Assembly: GCF_000194945.1 (NCBI RefSeq)
Contig: NZ_GL878509.1
Span: 266,258-330,257 of the forward strand
Origin: Streptococcus sanguinis SK1 = NCTC 7863
GTDB lineage: Bacteria > Bacillota > Bacilli > Lactobacillales > Streptococcaceae
Direction: 5' to 3'
Length of the DNA: 64,000 bases
Part shown: piece by piece, positions 32,985-43,447 of the stretch
Layout: every line of letters starts with the position of its first letter
Numbering within the stretch: position 1 is the first letter of the stretch
Position numbers and translations under genes: made by a program
The notes under the pieces: generated by a model
The model's database searches: none
What the model was told of the DNA's origin: nothing
Seen by the model: the letters and a program-made list of their open reading frames with translations, nothing else

Positions 32985-33488
32985 ATGAAACTCGCCGATA
33001 AATTATTTGAACTAAGAAAAGAAAAAGGCTGGTCACAAGAAAAACTGGCTGAACAGATCAATGTCTCTCGCCAGAGCATTTCCAAGTGGGAGTCTGGTCA
33101 AGCACTGCCAGAACTCGAAAAAGTTGTAGAACTGAGCAAGATTTTCCAAGTGACGACGGATTATCTGCTTTTAGAAGAAGGTGACAAGCCGGAAATAAAA
33201 CCCGTCCTCTCAGAAGACGAAAAAGATCGCTACTATAAGGAAGTGAAATCTTATGGCTTCTGGCAGGTTCTGTATATTTTTATATCTGCCTTGGCTATCT
33301 TTCTCTTCTTCGCAGGTTCTAGCTTTCCAGCAAAATTCACTGCTCTGGTCTGGTTGACCTTCTTCCTCTTGATCGCATCAGCAATGGCTATTAACAAGGC
33401 GCTAAAAATCAAGAAAAAGTATCTGGACAAGGTTATAGGCCTTGATGATTTTAAGAAAGAAGGTGCTAAAGATGAAACTAAAAACTGA
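32985..33488 (+). CDS. Membrane-anchored XRE-family regulator
   Basis: A 167-aa protein. The HTH at residues 5-60 contains [20 protein letters not shown] and [10 protein letters not shown]. After a linker two membrane helices occupy about residues 88-140. Strong AGGAGG site. Fusion of an XRE domain to membrane helices suggests a sensor-repressor controlling its own operon. It overlaps the RDD gene by 17 bases. Target unknown. Confidence 0.85.
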   Translation: MKLADKLFELRKEKGWSQEKLAEQINVSRQSISKWESGQALPELEKVVELSKIFQVTTDYLLLEEGDKPEIKPVLSEDEKDRYYKEVKSYGFWQVLYIFISALAIFLFFAGSSFPAKFTALVWLTFFLLIASAMAINKALKIKKKYLDKVIGLDDFKKEGAKDETKN

Positions 33489-33981
33489 CAATCCCATACC
33501 AGTCAAAACTCGTCTGAAAGAACTCTTTGGCGACTGGCTCTTTATCTCGGGCTACCTCATTGCTCTTTTTTTACTAGCTATGGGCTTTTATAATCTGGTT
33601 CTAAAAGGCATTCCTGTATTCACTGAAGCCCAGAGCCAGCTTCTGGCTTTTTCTACCTCAGTCCTTCCTCTAACTATTATCTTTGCATGGCTAGACTATA
33701 GAAAAGGCAGTTTTGGCAAGCGTTGGGCAGGTTTACAGTTGGTTTACAAGCATAGGAGCTTTGCCCACAGCCTTTTGCGCTCTGCTATCAAATTTTTTCC
33801 TTGGCAGCTGGGACATATGGGAGCTATCCGTAGTGCTTATCAAGCAGATACCCTGTCAATTTTTCTGTCAACTTCAGCAGGGATTCTCTTCTTAATCTTT
33901 CTACTGATGGGACTGCTTCGCAAGGACAAACGTCATCCAGCTGATTTGCTTGCTGAAACGCAAGTTCAGCTCAAACATTAA
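33472..33981 (+). CDS. RDD-family membrane protein
   Basis: A 169-aa protein with three to four membrane helices. [16 protein letters not shown] and the late [11 protein letters not shown] resemble the RDD domain Arg/Asp motifs. The start is taken as ATG 33472, not 33442, because the shorter N-terminus begins [19 protein letters not shown] and has a GAAGG site. RDD proteins have been linked to ion transport in some bacteria, but this cannot be inferred here. It forms a two-gene unit with the HTH gene. Confidence 0.8.
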   Translation: MKLKTDNPIPVKTRLKELFGDWLFISGYLIALFLLAMGFYNLVLKGIPVFTEAQSQLLAFSTSVLPLTIIFAWLDYRKGSFGKRWAGLQLVYKHRSFAHSLLRSAIKFFPWQLGHMGAIRSAYQADTLSIFLSTSAGILFLIFLLMGLLRKDKRHPADLLAETQVQLKH

Positions 33982-34014
33982 AAAACAGCTCTAGTTCCAT
34001 GACTAGGGCTGTTT
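33980..34014. terminator. Bidirectional terminator between the RDD gene and mutL
   Basis: AAACAGCTCTAGT / ACTAGGGCTGTTT hairpin with A and T flanks, starting at the RDD stop codon. Confidence 0.8.
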
Positions 34015-34029
34015 GATCTTCTATACAGT

Positions 34030-35973
34030 TTAGTATTTCCCCAATTCCCGCAGGCTAGTATGATTTTCCTGAATGCGGCGGAACATTTTTTCCATATCCG
34101 ACTTGGTAAAGTTGACTAAGACCGGTCGGCCGTGAGGGCAGTTGTAAGGATTGTCACACTGGGATAACTGAAAGAGCAAGTCACGCGCAGAGTAATCATC
34201 CAGACTGTGATTGGCCTTGATGGATCGTTTGCAGCTCATCATAATGGCCAGCTCCGCTCGATATTTCTTGATGGAAACTTCCTTGGTCAGGAGAAGCATA
34301 TCACACATCTCATAGATGCCGGCCTCAATCTCCTCTTCCTTGAACCAAATCGGATGCTCACGGAGGATAAACTGATTGGCTCCGTACTCTTCTAAAAAGA
34401 TGCCAGCATCTTCTAACAGCTCCATCCGCTGCTTGATTCGCAGCATATCGTCCGCTGGAAATTCAAAGATATAGGGTACCAAGAGCTGCTGCTGGCTATT
34501 ATCCACATCTCCAATCTTCTCCCGATAATACTCATACTTGACCCGCTCTTGAGCAGCATGCTGGTCAATAATGTAAAGACCGCCCTTGCCCTGAGCAAAG
34601 AGATAGGTGCCATGCATCTGGCCGAAATATTCTAACTCTGGGAAGCTTGACTTCTCTTCCTGTTCCAACTTATCTACAGCCCGCTCCAGACTGGCTTGAT
34701 CTAGCTCTGGCTGGTCTAGTTGGTCATAGCTGGCCAGCTTTCTCTCTGCAAATTTGACTGAAGTCGGTTGCGACTCTGCTTTTTCATCGGTCGCTTCATG
34801 AACAGGCTCCGCTGATTCTTCGAAGGATAACTGCTGCTCTGCCACCTGTGGCTTGAGGAAGAAGTCATTCTGCTCCTTATCGTAGTAGAGGCGATTTTCT
34901 TTAAGGGGAAGGCTGGTCTGTTCGGGCTTATTGGCACGCTTAACAGTTGATTTGGCTAGATTTTCCAAAGCATCAGGGATAAGGTCCTGCTCCTTGAGAC
35001 TAGTCGCAATGGCTTGCGAAATCAAGGCCATGAGTTCCCGCTCTTTAGAAATCCGCACCTCTTGCTTGGTCGGATGGACATTGACATCGGCCAGATAGGG
35101 GTCAATCTGAATATTGATGACCGCTAGTGGAAAGCGGCCTACCATCAGCTTGCTGCCGTAGCCGTCCAAAATAGCACGATTGAGCAGGAAATTCTTAATG
35201 TAGCGACCGTTGATGAGAATCGTAATATAATTCCGATTCGCACGAGTCAGCTCAGGCAGGCTGACATAGCCGCTCACTTCAAAGTCCAGATCTGAAGCAG
35301 AGATTTCCACCATTTTCTTGGCTGTTGCCAGACCATAGATGCCTGCAATAGCCTGACGCAGATTGCCACTGCCGGCAGTCCGTGTCATTTCGCGGCCGTC
35401 ACTGATAAGGGTGAAAGCCACTTCCGGATGGGCCAGACTAAGCCGATTAATCACATCAACGATATGGGAAAGCTCTGCCTGCTGGCTCTTCATATACTTG
35501 AGCCGGGCTGGAGTATTAAAGAAGAGATCTTCTATCTTGATTTTCGTTCCTACCGGACTGCTAGTAGGCTCATGCTCTTCGATCTCGCCACCCTGGGCAA
35601 CCAGCAGAGTCCCGTGCTGGCCGGCTTCCGTCGCTGTCTCAATGATAAAACGCGAGACAGAAGCAATGGAAGGAATGGCCTCGCCACGAAAACCCAGCGT
35701 CCGAATCCGAAAGAGATCCGCCTGCTTCTTGATTTTACTGGTAGCATGACGGCGAAGGGCCAGAGGAACATCTTCGTGGTCTATTCCCTCACCATTATCT
35801 GTCACCTGAATGCTCTTGAGTCCGGCGTCCTCGATTTCGATGGTAATCTGGCTTGCACCCGCATCAATTGAATTTTCCACTAGCTCCTTGACTACACTGC
35901 TGGGCCGCTCAATAACCTCACCGGCCGCAATCTGATTGGCTAGAATTTCTGGAAGTTCGATAATTTTTGACAT
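34030..35973 (-). CDS. mutL: DNA mismatch repair protein MutL
   Basis: A 647-aa GHKL ATPase. [11 protein letters not shown] and [11 protein letters not shown] (ATP and Mg), [11 protein letters not shown] and [16 protein letters not shown] follow in order, then an acidic variable linker (about residues 340-450) and a C-terminal dimerisation domain with [11 protein letters not shown]. The frame opens at 36102, but the ATG at 35973 with GGAG six bases upstream gives the normal MSKIIELPE. Confidence 0.97.
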   Translation of the reverse strand: MSKIIELPEILANQIAAGEVIERPSSVVKELVENSIDAGASQITIEIEDAGLKSIQVTDNGEGIDHEDVPLALRRHATSKIKKQADLFRIRTLGFRGEAIPSIASVSRFIIETATEAGQHGTLLVAQGGEIEEHEPTSSPVGTKIKIEDLFFNTPARLKYMKSQQAELSHIVDVINRLSLAHPEVAFTLISDGREMTRTAGSGNLRQAIAGIYGLATAKKMVEISASDLDFEVSGYVSLPELTRANRNYITILINGRYIKNFLLNRAILDGYGSKLMVGRFPLAVINIQIDPYLADVNVHPTKQEVRISKERELMALISQAIATSLKEQDLIPDALENLAKSTVKRANKPEQTSLPLKENRLYYDKEQNDFFLKPQVAEQQLSFEESAEPVHEATDEKAESQPTSVKFAERKLASYDQLDQPELDQASLERAVDKLEQEEKSSFPELEYFGQMHGTYLFAQGKGGLYIIDQHAAQERVKYEYYREKIGDVDNSQQQLLVPYIFEFPADDMLRIKQRMELLEDAGIFLEEYGANQFILREHPIWFKEEEIEAGIYEMCDMLLLTKEVSIKKYRAELAIMMSCKRSIKANHSLDDYSARDLLFQLSQCDNPYNCPHGRPVLVNFTKSDMEKMFRRIQENHTSLRELGKY

Positions 35974-36157
35974 CTTTTTCTCCGTATTTGTTCTGCTATC
36001 TATTATAACACATTGGGCTCTTTCTATCAGAAGGGAGCCTTTTCTCAACCATTCTGTGCAAAAGACAAACCAGATAGACACAAATAGCTGCCACATAGGC
36101 AAAAGGGCTTGTTTTCTCTGCCATGTTGCGGTTTAATAAAGGTGAAAGGAGGAAGTT

Positions 36158-36598
36158 ATGAAAGTTAAGCCAAGAATTGATTCTCAAGTTACCGAAGACT
36201 CCGTCAGCATTGAGGCTCGCCTCATGACAGAAAGCATTCAGGAATTGGTCCACTTTGCTCAACATCTAGGCAAAAAAGACAAGATTCATGTCAAGAAAGA
36301 GGACGACATCTATCTGTTGGATGCTAAGGAAATCCACCGAATCTATACAGAAAATCGCCAGATTCAGGTTCGAACAGCAAAAGACGGCTATCGAGCTCAA
36401 CAAGCTCTTTATCAGTTGCTGCAGGTCCTGCCGGAGTATTTCCTGCAGATTTCTCAGTCGGAGATTATCAACAGCCGACAAATCAGCCACCTCAAGCTGA
36501 CTCCAAATGGTCTGATTCAAATATTTCTGAAAAACGGTGATCAGACTTACTCGTCCCGCCGCTATCTCAAATCCATTAAAGAAAGGTTGCAATTATGA
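36158..36598 (+). CDS. LytTR DNA-binding protein
   Basis: A 146-aa stand-alone LytTR regulator with no receiver domain. The LytTR domain covers about residues 45-145: YLLDAKEIHRIYTENRQIQV, PEYFLQISQSEIINSRQI, and the final SSRRYLKSIKERL. An AGGAGG site precedes the ATG. Such proteins are often paired with a membrane inhibitor encoded next to them, as in HdrRM and BrsRM of S. mutans. Here the start of a DUF3021 gene overlaps its stop by four bases. Confidence 0.88.
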   Translation: MKVKPRIDSQVTEDSVSIEARLMTESIQELVHFAQHLGKKDKIHVKKEDDIYLLDAKEIHRIYTENRQIQVRTAKDGYRAQQALYQLLQVLPEYFLQISQSEIINSRQISHLKLTPNGLIQIFLKNGDQTYSSRRYLKSIKERLQL

Positions 36599-37065
36599 AA
36601 ACTCGTCTTAAAGAGCTCTTTTTCGGAGGGATTGGAGGGATTTTCATCGGTCTCTTCTTCTCCATGATTGTTTCTTATTTTTACAATCCAGCTTATCTAC
36701 CGCTTCATCCTCGCTCTCCTATCGGCCACTTCTTTTTGAGCCAGCATGTCCATGTTTCCCTCATCATGCTCTACTGCATGCTTATCTGGTTTATCATGGG
36801 AGCTATTTTCAGATGGAGTGGAAGCTTCTTCCAAAGAGACTGGAGCATCCTGCGCTCCATTGTCAGCCACTATGGTGTGATGATTCTGACCTTTGCACTT
36901 TTAGCTAATCTAGCTGGATTTTTTCCAAGAGAAAAAATACTCAGCCTGACACTGACTGCCGTCGGGGAATTCACCCTCATCTATCTAATCATTTCAGGTG
37001 CCATCTACTACCGCACTTACCGCAACATTCAAAAAATCAATAGCGGTTTGTCTAGAAAATCGTGA
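36595..37065 (+). CDS. DUF3021 membrane protein, partner of the LytTR regulator
   Basis: A 156-aa protein with four membrane helices (about residues 12-30, 52-75, 90-112 and 118-138). DUF3021 genes commonly follow LytTR genes, and the four-base overlap supports coupled synthesis. It probably restrains the regulator at the membrane; this is inference from described LytTR regulatory systems. Confidence 0.82.
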   Translation: MKTRLKELFFGGIGGIFIGLFFSMIVSYFYNPAYLPLHPRSPIGHFFLSQHVHVSLIMLYCMLIWFIMGAIFRWSGSFFQRDWSILRSIVSHYGVMILTFALLANLAGFFPREKILSLTLTAVGEFTLIYLIISGAIYYRTYRNIQKINSGLSRKS

Positions 37066-37069
37066 GAAA

Positions 37070-37117
37070 TAAAAAGAGCAGACTTGAGGCATTCACAAGT
37101 CTGTTCTTTATTTTTAC
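37070..37117. terminator. Bidirectional terminator between DUF3021 gene and mutS
   Basis: AAAGAGCAGACTTG / CAAGTCTGTTCTTT stem with A and T flanks; it ends within the mutS stop region. Confidence 0.85.
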
Positions 37118-39663
37118 AACTTCTTCTTCAACTCAGCTACCACCGCCATGACTTCCAGGGGAGTCATATTGTAGATGTCCAGGTCTCGGAGTTCAGTCAG
37201 GACCGGATTTTCCGGCCCTTCTGCAAAAAGAGACATCTGCTCCGCCACTTGTGACTGTTTTGGGCTGGATTCAGCAGGAAGCTCTGAGTCTAGACCGGTG
37301 CCCTGACTCTCCAAATGACTCAAAATGCTATCCGCCCGCTCCAGCAATTTCTTAGGAAGTCCGGCAATCTTCGCCACATGAATTCCGTAGGACTTGTCAG
37401 CCGGACCTGGCTCAATCTTATGCAGGAAAGTCACCTGCCCGTCCTTTTCCAAGGTTGCCACATGGACATTTTCCAAATGCTCCAAGCTATCCTCCAAGGC
37501 TGTCAGCTCATGATAATGAGTGGCAAAGAGTGTCTTGGCTCCAGTATAGTGATGAATATGCTCGATAATAGCCTGAGCTAGCGCCATCCCATCGTAAGTC
37601 GCCGTCCCACGGCCCAGCTCATCAAAGAGAATAAGCGAACGCTCGCTAGCCTGTCGAATGGCCCGATTGGCCTCCATCATCTCCACCATAAAAGTGGACT
37701 GGCCGGACACCAAATCATCTGCCGCACCAATACGAGTGAAAATCGCATCGAATAGTGGCAAACTGGCAGACTGAGCGGGCACATAAGATCCCATCTGTGC
37801 CATAATGACGATGATAGCCAGCTGGCGCATATAAGTTGATTTCCCGCTCATATTAGGCCCGGTAATCAGCTGGATGTCCGTTTTCTGGTCCAGCAGAATA
37901 CTATTTGGGATGTAGCTTTGGGCTCCCATGACCTTTTCCACAACAGCATGCCGGCCTTTTTCAATCTGCAGACGGCGCTCTGCAGTAAAGACAGGGCGCA
38001 CCAAATGCTGCTGCTCCGCTACCGCAGCAAAACTCTGCAGGACATCTACAGCTGCCAGCGTTTGTGCCAAGGCCTGCAAGCGCTGGATGTATTTGCCAGC
38101 TTCCTCGCGAATCCGCATGAAAATCTCGTATTCCAAATTAGCAGATTTTTCACGCGCCTCCAACATCTCTCCCTCAATCCGGGCCAGCTCTTCCGTTCCG
38201 AAACGCTCCGAATTTTTCAGGGTCGCCTTGCGGAAGAAATGACTAGGCACATGAGTCAGCTGGGAATTGGTCACATGGAAATAGTAACCATCTTTTTTGT
38301 TGTAATCAATCTTCAGATTGCTGATGCTGCTGTTAGCACGTTCTTTAACTTCCAGCTCCGCAATCCATCCAGTCCCCTCTCTCAGCACAAGCCTATACTG
38401 ATCCAAGGTCTCATCAAAACCGGTCCGAATGATATTGCCCTCGGTGATGATATGGGGCGCATCCGGCGAAATAGCTGAGCTAATCAAGCCTGCCAACTCT
38501 GGAATAGGATCCAAGCCCTCAATCAAACGAGCTAGATGCGGGCTACCGATTCCTTGCAATATAGCCTTAATCTGAGGCACATTGCCCAATGTTGCTGCCA
38601 GCTGCAGCAGATCCTTGGGATTGGTCTTGCCAAAAGACACCCGACTAGCCAGCCGCTCGATATCATAGACTCCCTTGAGGCTCTCCATCAAATCACTCCG
38701 CTCAAAGAAATGATCCAGAAAAACCTCGACGACATTCTGCCGCTGGCTAATTCGCGCTTCATCAATCAGCGGTCGCTGGATCCAAGAGCGCAGCATGCGG
38801 CCCCCCATGGCCGTCTTAGTCTCGTCCATCAGCCAATAAAGACTGCCGTGCTTCTTGCCTGAACGACCATTTTCTGTCAAATCCAGACTTGCCTTGGTGG
38901 CATAGTCCATTTGCAGAAAGTCCTTGATTTCATAATGCTGGGCCTTCTTCAAATGACTGAGCTCCCTCATCTGAGTCCGGTGCACATACTCCAGCAATTT
39001 CCCTGCTGCCTGACGTTCCATCGGAGACAGCTCCTCGCCCAGCAGCTGGACATCGTCCAAGGCCGTCTGTACATAGGACAATAAGAGGTTCATCTGCCCA
39101 GCCAAGACCTGCTCCTCAGCTTCTGGCAAGGTATAGCCCAGCACCACTTCCCTAGCTTTCAAATTGCGGATTTCCCCGCAGACCAGGCTAAAGTCCTCTA
39201 AACTAGTCACCTGAAACTCACCGGTCACCAAGTCCATATAAGCCAGACCATAGAGGCTATCCGAGTAATCCAAAGCCACCAGAAAGTTATTCGCAGAGTC
39301 CGGCTTACTGGAGTCCACCACCGTCCCCGGTGTGATAACCTGAACGACCTCCCGCTTGACAACTCCCTTGGCTTCCTTGGGATCTTCCATCTGCTCCGCA
39401 ATCGCCACCTTATAGCCTGACTCAACCAAAACATCAATATACTGCTGAGCCGAATGATAGGGAACTCCAGCCATGGGAATGGGATTTTCAGCATTTTTAT
39501 TACGGCTGGTGAGAGAAATCTCTAAAATTTGCGCGGCATTGACCGCATCATCATAAAACAACTCATAGAAATCCCCCATCCGAAAGAGCAAGAAAGCATC
39601 TGGATAGTCCTTTTTGATATCCAAATACTGCTGCATGCCTGGCGATAACTTTTCTACTGCCAT
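37114..39663 (-). CDS. mutS: DNA mismatch recognition ATPase MutS
   Basis: An 849-aa MutS. The N-terminal mismatch-binding motif FYELF follows LLFRMGD, and the C-terminal ATPase has [13 protein letters not shown] (Walker A, near residue 600), [14 protein letters not shown] (Walker B and signature) and ATHYHEL. The ATG at 39663, giving [13 protein letters not shown], is chosen over a start at 39684 because AGGATAG precedes it. It lies about 80 bases after argR. Confidence 0.97.
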   Translation of the reverse strand: MAVEKLSPGMQQYLDIKKDYPDAFLLFRMGDFYELFYDDAVNAAQILEISLTSRNKNAENPIPMAGVPYHSAQQYIDVLVESGYKVAIAEQMEDPKEAKGVVKREVVQVITPGTVVDSSKPDSANNFLVALDYSDSLYGLAYMDLVTGEFQVTSLEDFSLVCGEIRNLKAREVVLGYTLPEAEEQVLAGQMNLLLSYVQTALDDVQLLGEELSPMERQAAGKLLEYVHRTQMRELSHLKKAQHYEIKDFLQMDYATKASLDLTENGRSGKKHGSLYWLMDETKTAMGGRMLRSWIQRPLIDEARISQRQNVVEVFLDHFFERSDLMESLKGVYDIERLASRVSFGKTNPKDLLQLAATLGNVPQIKAILQGIGSPHLARLIEGLDPIPELAGLISSAISPDAPHIITEGNIIRTGFDETLDQYRLVLREGTGWIAELEVKERANSSISNLKIDYNKKDGYYFHVTNSQLTHVPSHFFRKATLKNSERFGTEELARIEGEMLEAREKSANLEYEIFMRIREEAGKYIQRLQALAQTLAAVDVLQSFAAVAEQQHLVRPVFTAERRLQIEKGRHAVVEKVMGAQSYIPNSILLDQKTDIQLITGPNMSGKSTYMRQLAIIVIMAQMGSYVPAQSASLPLFDAIFTRIGAADDLVSGQSTFMVEMMEANRAIRQASERSLILFDELGRGTATYDGMALAQAIIEHIHHYTGAKTLFATHYHELTALEDSLEHLENVHVATLEKDGQVTFLHKIEPGPADKSYGIHVAKIAGLPKKLLERADSILSHLESQGTGLDSELPAESSPKQSQVAEQMSLFAEGPENPVLTELRDLDIYNMTPLEVMAVVAELKKKL

Positions 39664-39741
39664 CTCTATCCTTTCTAAAAACAAACGAGGTCAGGACTTC
39701 TGTCTCAAACCTCTCCATTTTTCCTGAAAAAACTGTGATTC

Positions 39742-40179
39742 TTACATCACTTCCTGTATTTGCTCCTCAATCTCCTGAGCCGCTGCCTGATCCCGGCAAA
39801 CTACTAAAAGAGTATTAGCACCTGCAACGGTTCCCAGAATACGGCTATCGAACGAGCTATCCACGACATTGGCCAGCACTGTTGCCTCTCCCAGGCCCGT
39901 ACGAAGAACCAGACTAAACTCTGCCCTGGCCACACTCTCCACATGCTTGGCTAAAAACTCTATAAAATCAATCTCCTCAGTCTCATGCGCCAAAACATAA
40001 TAAGTCAGCCCCTTCTTCTTAACCTTGGTCAGGCCGATTTCACGGAGGTCACGCGACAGGGTAGTCTGCGTCACATAAATCCCTTGCGCTTCCAGACGAT
40101 CCTGAATCTCCTTTTGCGTTCCTAGCTTTTCCTCCTTAATCATCGTTTTGACTAACTGATGACGGTCATTCTTTCTCAT
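39742..40179 (-). CDS. argR: Arginine repressor ArgR
   Basis: A 145-aa ArgR: an N-terminal winged helix with LGTQKEIQDRLEAQGIYVTQ and LSRDLREIGL, and a C-terminal hexamerisation and arginine-binding domain with GTVAGANTLLVVCRD (TVAGxxTxL). Streptococci have several ArgR/AhrC-type paralogues. This one, next to argS and mutS, keeps both halves. Its likely promoter is about 190 bases upstream. Confidence 0.92.
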   Translation of the reverse strand: MRKNDRHQLVKTMIKEEKLGTQKEIQDRLEAQGIYVTQTTLSRDLREIGLTKVKKKGLTYYVLAHETEEIDFIEFLAKHVESVARAEFSLVLRTGLGEATVLANVVDSSFDSRILGTVAGANTLLVVCRDQAAAQEIEEQIQEVM

Positions 40180-40190
40180 TTTTACCTCAT

Positions 40191-40231
40191 TATTGAATAT
40201 TTAGAAGCTGCATTCATGAAGAATACTCCAT
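40191..40231. promoter_or_regulatory. Possible ArgR operator sequences in the argR leader
   Basis: TTGAATATTTA and TGCATTCATGAAGAAT occur within 40 bases upstream of argR, and resemble TGAAT...ATTCA half-sites of ARG boxes. The match is loose. The remaining 40232-40420 stretch holds a minus-strand TGATATAAT extended -10 at about 40375 (likely argR promoter) and no gene. Confidence 0.35.
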
Positions 40232-40422
40232 CCGATGAAAAACTGCTTCTCCATCAATCTAGGCAAAGATTTGCAGGAATACTGAGAATAAACAAAAAAC
40301 TTTAACGAAGAGTAATAGAGAAGAAAGCAATTAGATAGAAAACTCATCTATAAATACAGGTTCTTATCCCTCTTATTATATCAGAAAAATTCCTATTAGC
40401 CCAAAAATTATTCCCAAAAAAA

Positions 40423-40452
40423 TTGAAGATTCCTTGAAAAATGTGATAAAAT
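40423..40452 (+). promoter_or_regulatory. argS promoter
   Basis: TTGAAG, an 18-bp spacer and TAAAAT preceded by TG-A (extended -10), ending 27 bases before the argS start. Confidence 0.6.
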
Positions 40453-40479
40453 AATAACAAAAGACACAAAGGAGCAAAT

Positions 40480-42168
40480 ATGGATAACAAACAGTTGATT
40501 GCCGGCGAATTGGCCAAGGTTATTGACAGCCTTGATCAAGACGCTATTTTAAATTTATTGGAGCAGCCAAAGAGCTCTGAACTTGGCGATATCGCCTTCC
40601 CAGCCTTTTCTCTGGCAAAGACTGAGCGCAAAGCTCCTCAAATCATCGCTGCTGATATCGCTGAAAAGATTGACACAGCGCATTTTGACAAAGTCGTTGC
40701 GACTGGTCCTTATGTTAACTTTTTCCTCAGCAAGGCTGAAATTTCCGGCCAAGTTATCAAAGAAGTCATCAAAGACGGAGCTGACTACGGCCAGCAAAAC
40801 GAAGGAAATAATCAGAATATCACCATCGACCTGTCCAGTCCAAACATTGCCAAGCCTTTCTCAGTCGGCCACTTGCGCTCTACTGTTATCGGTGACGCTC
40901 TTTCCAACATCTTCCGCAAGATTGGCTACAACACCATCAAAATCAACCACTTGGGAGACTGGGGCAAACAGTTTGGTCTCTTGATGGTAGCTTATAAGAA
41001 GTGGGGAAGTCAGGAAGCTGTTGAAGCTAACCCTATTGACGAGCTCCTCAAACTCTACGTGCGTATCAATGCCGAGATTGAAAATGACCCATCTCTGGAT
41101 GAAGAAGGCCGCCTTTGGTTCAAGAAGCTAGAAGATGGCGACCCAGAAGCAACTGAGCTTTGGCAATGGTTCCGCGACGAAAGTCTGACAGAATTCAACC
41201 GTATCTACGAACTCCTAGGTGTCGAGTTTGACAGCCTAAACGGTGAAGCCTTCTACAATGACAAGATGGACGAAGGGATTCAAATCCTTGAAGACAAGGG
41301 TCTCCTGCAGGAATCAAAAGGAGCTAGCATTGTAGACTTGGAAGACTTTAACCTTCCGCCTGCTATGATTAAAAAATCAGACGGTGCTACCCTCTACATC
41401 ACACGTGATATCGCAACAGCCATCTACCGGGCTCGCACTTACAACTTTGTCAAAAATGTCTATGTTGTAGGTCAAGAGCAGGCTAACCACTTCAGACAGC
41501 TCAAGGCCGTTCTGAAAAAGATGGGCTTTGACTGGAGCGATGACATGATTCACGTTGACTTCGGACTGGTGACTAAGAACCGTCAAAAATTGTCTACACG
41601 TAAAGGAAATATCATCCTCCTCGAACCAACTCTGCTGGAAGCTATCAGCCGAGCAAAAAGTCAGATTGAAGCTAAAAACCCAGAATTGGAAAACAAGGAC
41701 GCTGTTGCTCGTGCAGTTGGGGTAGGAGCAGTTAAGTTCTACGACCTCAAAACCGACCGCCGCAATGGTTACGACTTTGACCTGGAAGCTATGGTTTCCT
41801 TCGAGGGAGAAACAGGTCCTTACATCCAGTATGCTTATGCTCGTATCCAGTCTATCCTGCGCAAGGCTAACTTCCAGCCAGATGCAGAGGCTACGTACAG
41901 CCTGAACGATCCAGAAAGCTGGGAAATTATCAAGTTGCTCCAAGACTTCGGCCGTGTTGTCAAGCGTGCTGCTGACAACTATGAGCCATCTCTGATTGCC
42001 AAATACGCTATCAGTCTGGCTCAAGCCTTTAACAAATACTATGCGCACACTCGGATTCTGGATGAAAGCCCTGAACGCGACAGCCGTCTGGCTCTCAGCT
42101 ACTCAACAGCTGTTGTCCTCAAAGAAGCTTTGCGCTTGCTGGGAGTAGAAGCACCAGAAAAGATGTAA
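40480..42168 (+). CDS. argS: Arginyl-tRNA synthetase
   Basis: A 562-aa class I synthetase. [20 protein letters not shown] contains the HIGH-type motif, LSTRKGN is the KMSKS-type motif, and the C-terminal anticodon-binding domain has [13 protein letters not shown]. It begins with an N-terminal Arg-tRNA synthetase domain of about 100 residues. An AAAGGAG site precedes the ATG. The gene is divergent from argR. Confidence 0.97.
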   Translation: MDNKQLIAGELAKVIDSLDQDAILNLLEQPKSSELGDIAFPAFSLAKTERKAPQIIAADIAEKIDTAHFDKVVATGPYVNFFLSKAEISGQVIKEVIKDGADYGQQNEGNNQNITIDLSSPNIAKPFSVGHLRSTVIGDALSNIFRKIGYNTIKINHLGDWGKQFGLLMVAYKKWGSQEAVEANPIDELLKLYVRINAEIENDPSLDEEGRLWFKKLEDGDPEATELWQWFRDESLTEFNRIYELLGVEFDSLNGEAFYNDKMDEGIQILEDKGLLQESKGASIVDLEDFNLPPAMIKKSDGATLYITRDIATAIYRARTYNFVKNVYVVGQEQANHFRQLKAVLKKMGFDWSDDMIHVDFGLVTKNRQKLSTRKGNIILLEPTLLEAISRAKSQIEAKNPELENKDAVARAVGVGAVKFYDLKTDRRNGYDFDLEAMVSFEGETGPYIQYAYARIQSILRKANFQPDAEATYSLNDPESWEIIKLLQDFGRVVKRAADNYEPSLIAKYAISLAQAFNKYYAHTRILDESPERDSRLALSYSTAVVLKEALRLLGVEAPEKM

Positions 42169-42184
42169 GCTTGATTTAGAACAT

Positions 42185-42221
42185 CAAAAAACGAAAACCT
42201 CACTGGTTTTCGTTTTTTTCA
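42185..42221. terminator. Bidirectional terminator between argS and nrdI
   Basis: AAAACGAAAACC-TCACT-GGTTTTCGTTTT with long A and T tracts. It overlaps the end of nrdI. Confidence 0.85.
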
Positions 42222-42676
42222 ATGTGATAGAGCTCTTCAATAATCCCCGCAACCTTCTTAATGTCTCCCAACATGCCACGCATTTCAAAATCAGCCAAAA
42301 CTGGAAAACCGAAGCGCTCTGAATATTGCTTGGCTGTCAGACAGTATTGGTTGTTAAAGTTACGATTGCCACTGCCAATGACACCCAGACACTTGCTGGC
42401 ATTCTGACCATAGGCGATAAAGTCCCCCACATCGGTTGTCAGAATTTCTACATCGCCATTGTCCACACCATTGCCACCCTCCAGATAAGTCGGCAGAAAA
42501 GCGATGAAAGGATTGTCCATTTCAAAAAAGGGCTGTCCTTCCTTTACCATGTCTTTGATATGAATCTTCTCTACTTCTAGGCTTGGATGCTGCTCCAGCA
42601 AATAGTCTGTCAGCCGACGGACAAAACTCTCTGTATTGCCGCTCAAGCTGATGTAAACCAAGGAAACCTTTGTCAT
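42200..42676 (-). CDS. nrdI: NrdI flavodoxin for class Ib ribonucleotide reductase
   Basis: A 158-aa NrdI: flavin phosphate loop [21 protein letters not shown], and the [12 protein letters not shown] stretch. It assembles the dimanganese-tyrosyl radical cofactor of NrdF. The ATG at 42676 behind GGAGAG is preferred over 42688. nrdE, nrdF and nrdH are not in the window, so the gene is a stand-alone copy. Confidence 0.92.
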   Translation of the reverse strand: MTKVSLVYISLSGNTESFVRRLTDYLLEQHPSLEVEKIHIKDMVKEGQPFFEMDNPFIAFLPTYLEGGNGVDNGDVEILTTDVGDFIAYGQNASKCLGVIGSGNRNFNNQYCLTAKQYSERFGFPVLADFEMRGMLGDIKKVAGIIEELYHIEKNENQ

Positions 42677-42750
42677 TTTACTCTCCATTCTAAAAAATAA
42701 CAGATACTGCTTCTTAAAATTGTAAGCACTTATCTGTTATTTGTCAAATC

Positions 42751-43269
42751 TTATTCGTTTGCAGCTAGTTCTGCTTTTTCAGCCTCTTTTTGCTGCTGGA
42801 TTAGCTTAAAGACGACGATGGAAAGATAAATTAAACTGATGATAAAGCCCAGCACTGTTCCTAAAAGAAGACTGTTTGAATGCGTTGCAATGTTCTCAGG
42901 GCTTGTAAATACCTTGCCAACAATCCCTTTCGATGAAATATAGACGTAAACTTGAGATAACAAACTGACTAGTATATAAACGATATAGCTAATATTAGCC
43001 ATCTGCAGATTTTTTCTAACCAAAAAGACGATAGATGCTATTAACAGAGCCGTCATAACGAAAAAAATCATCATATTCATTCCATTACGAAGAAATTCAA
43101 AATAAAGTTTATTAAACTGATTTGTCTGATCACTCAACTCTTTTGAGAAACCGATTTGTGTATAATCTACCTCAGAAAACTTTGAGAAAAAACGGCTCCA
43201 TACTCCCAGTAAAGTTCCGATTGCTGACAAGACCAGCAAAACATAAAGATAAATTGGTTTCTTTTTCAT
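42751..43269 (-). CDS. Four-helix membrane protein of unknown function
   Basis: A 172-aa protein with predicted helices near residues 7-25, 64-85, 92-112 and 135-160. The first outside loop contains FFSKFSEVDYTQIGFSKEL. The tail is charged and rich in Lys/Gln/Glu/Ala. AGGAGG four bases before ATG 43269 sets the start; the frame upstream to 43335 has no such site. I do not recognise the family. Confidence 0.78.
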   Translation of the reverse strand: MKKKPIYLYVLLVLSAIGTLLGVWSRFFSKFSEVDYTQIGFSKELSDQTNQFNKLYFEFLRNGMNMMIFFVMTALLIASIVFLVRKNLQMANISYIVYILVSLLSQVYVYISSKGIVGKVFTSPENIATHSNSLLLGTVLGFIISLIYLSIVVFKLIQQQKEAEKAELAANE

Positions 43270-43394
43270 GAACGCCTCCTGTAAAGAAATATTTTCACTT
43301 ATTATACACCGAAAAGAAAAAGCTGACAAGACCAAGAAGCTTTCACCTTTTCAGAAGCCCACACAATAGCTAAATCCTTATTCATTTCTTCGAC

Positions 43395-43440
43395 TAAAAA
43401 ATCAAAGCCGAAACACTGCTGTCTCGGCTTTTTTGATTTA
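43395..43440 (-). terminator. Terminator after malP
   Basis: Minus strand AAATCAAAAAAGCCGA / TTCGGCTTTGATTT hairpin with T tail, eight bases after the stop codon. Confidence 0.8.
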
Positions 43441-43447
43441 AAGAATA

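Noticed and set aside
35974..36102. An extra 43-residue N-terminus for MutL
   Set aside because: Upstream in-frame codons lack a ribosome binding site and do not match the family; the ATG at 35973 does.
41377..42048. A 223-codon minus-strand frame opposite argS
   Set aside because: Shadow of argS codon structure; no start signal and no domain.
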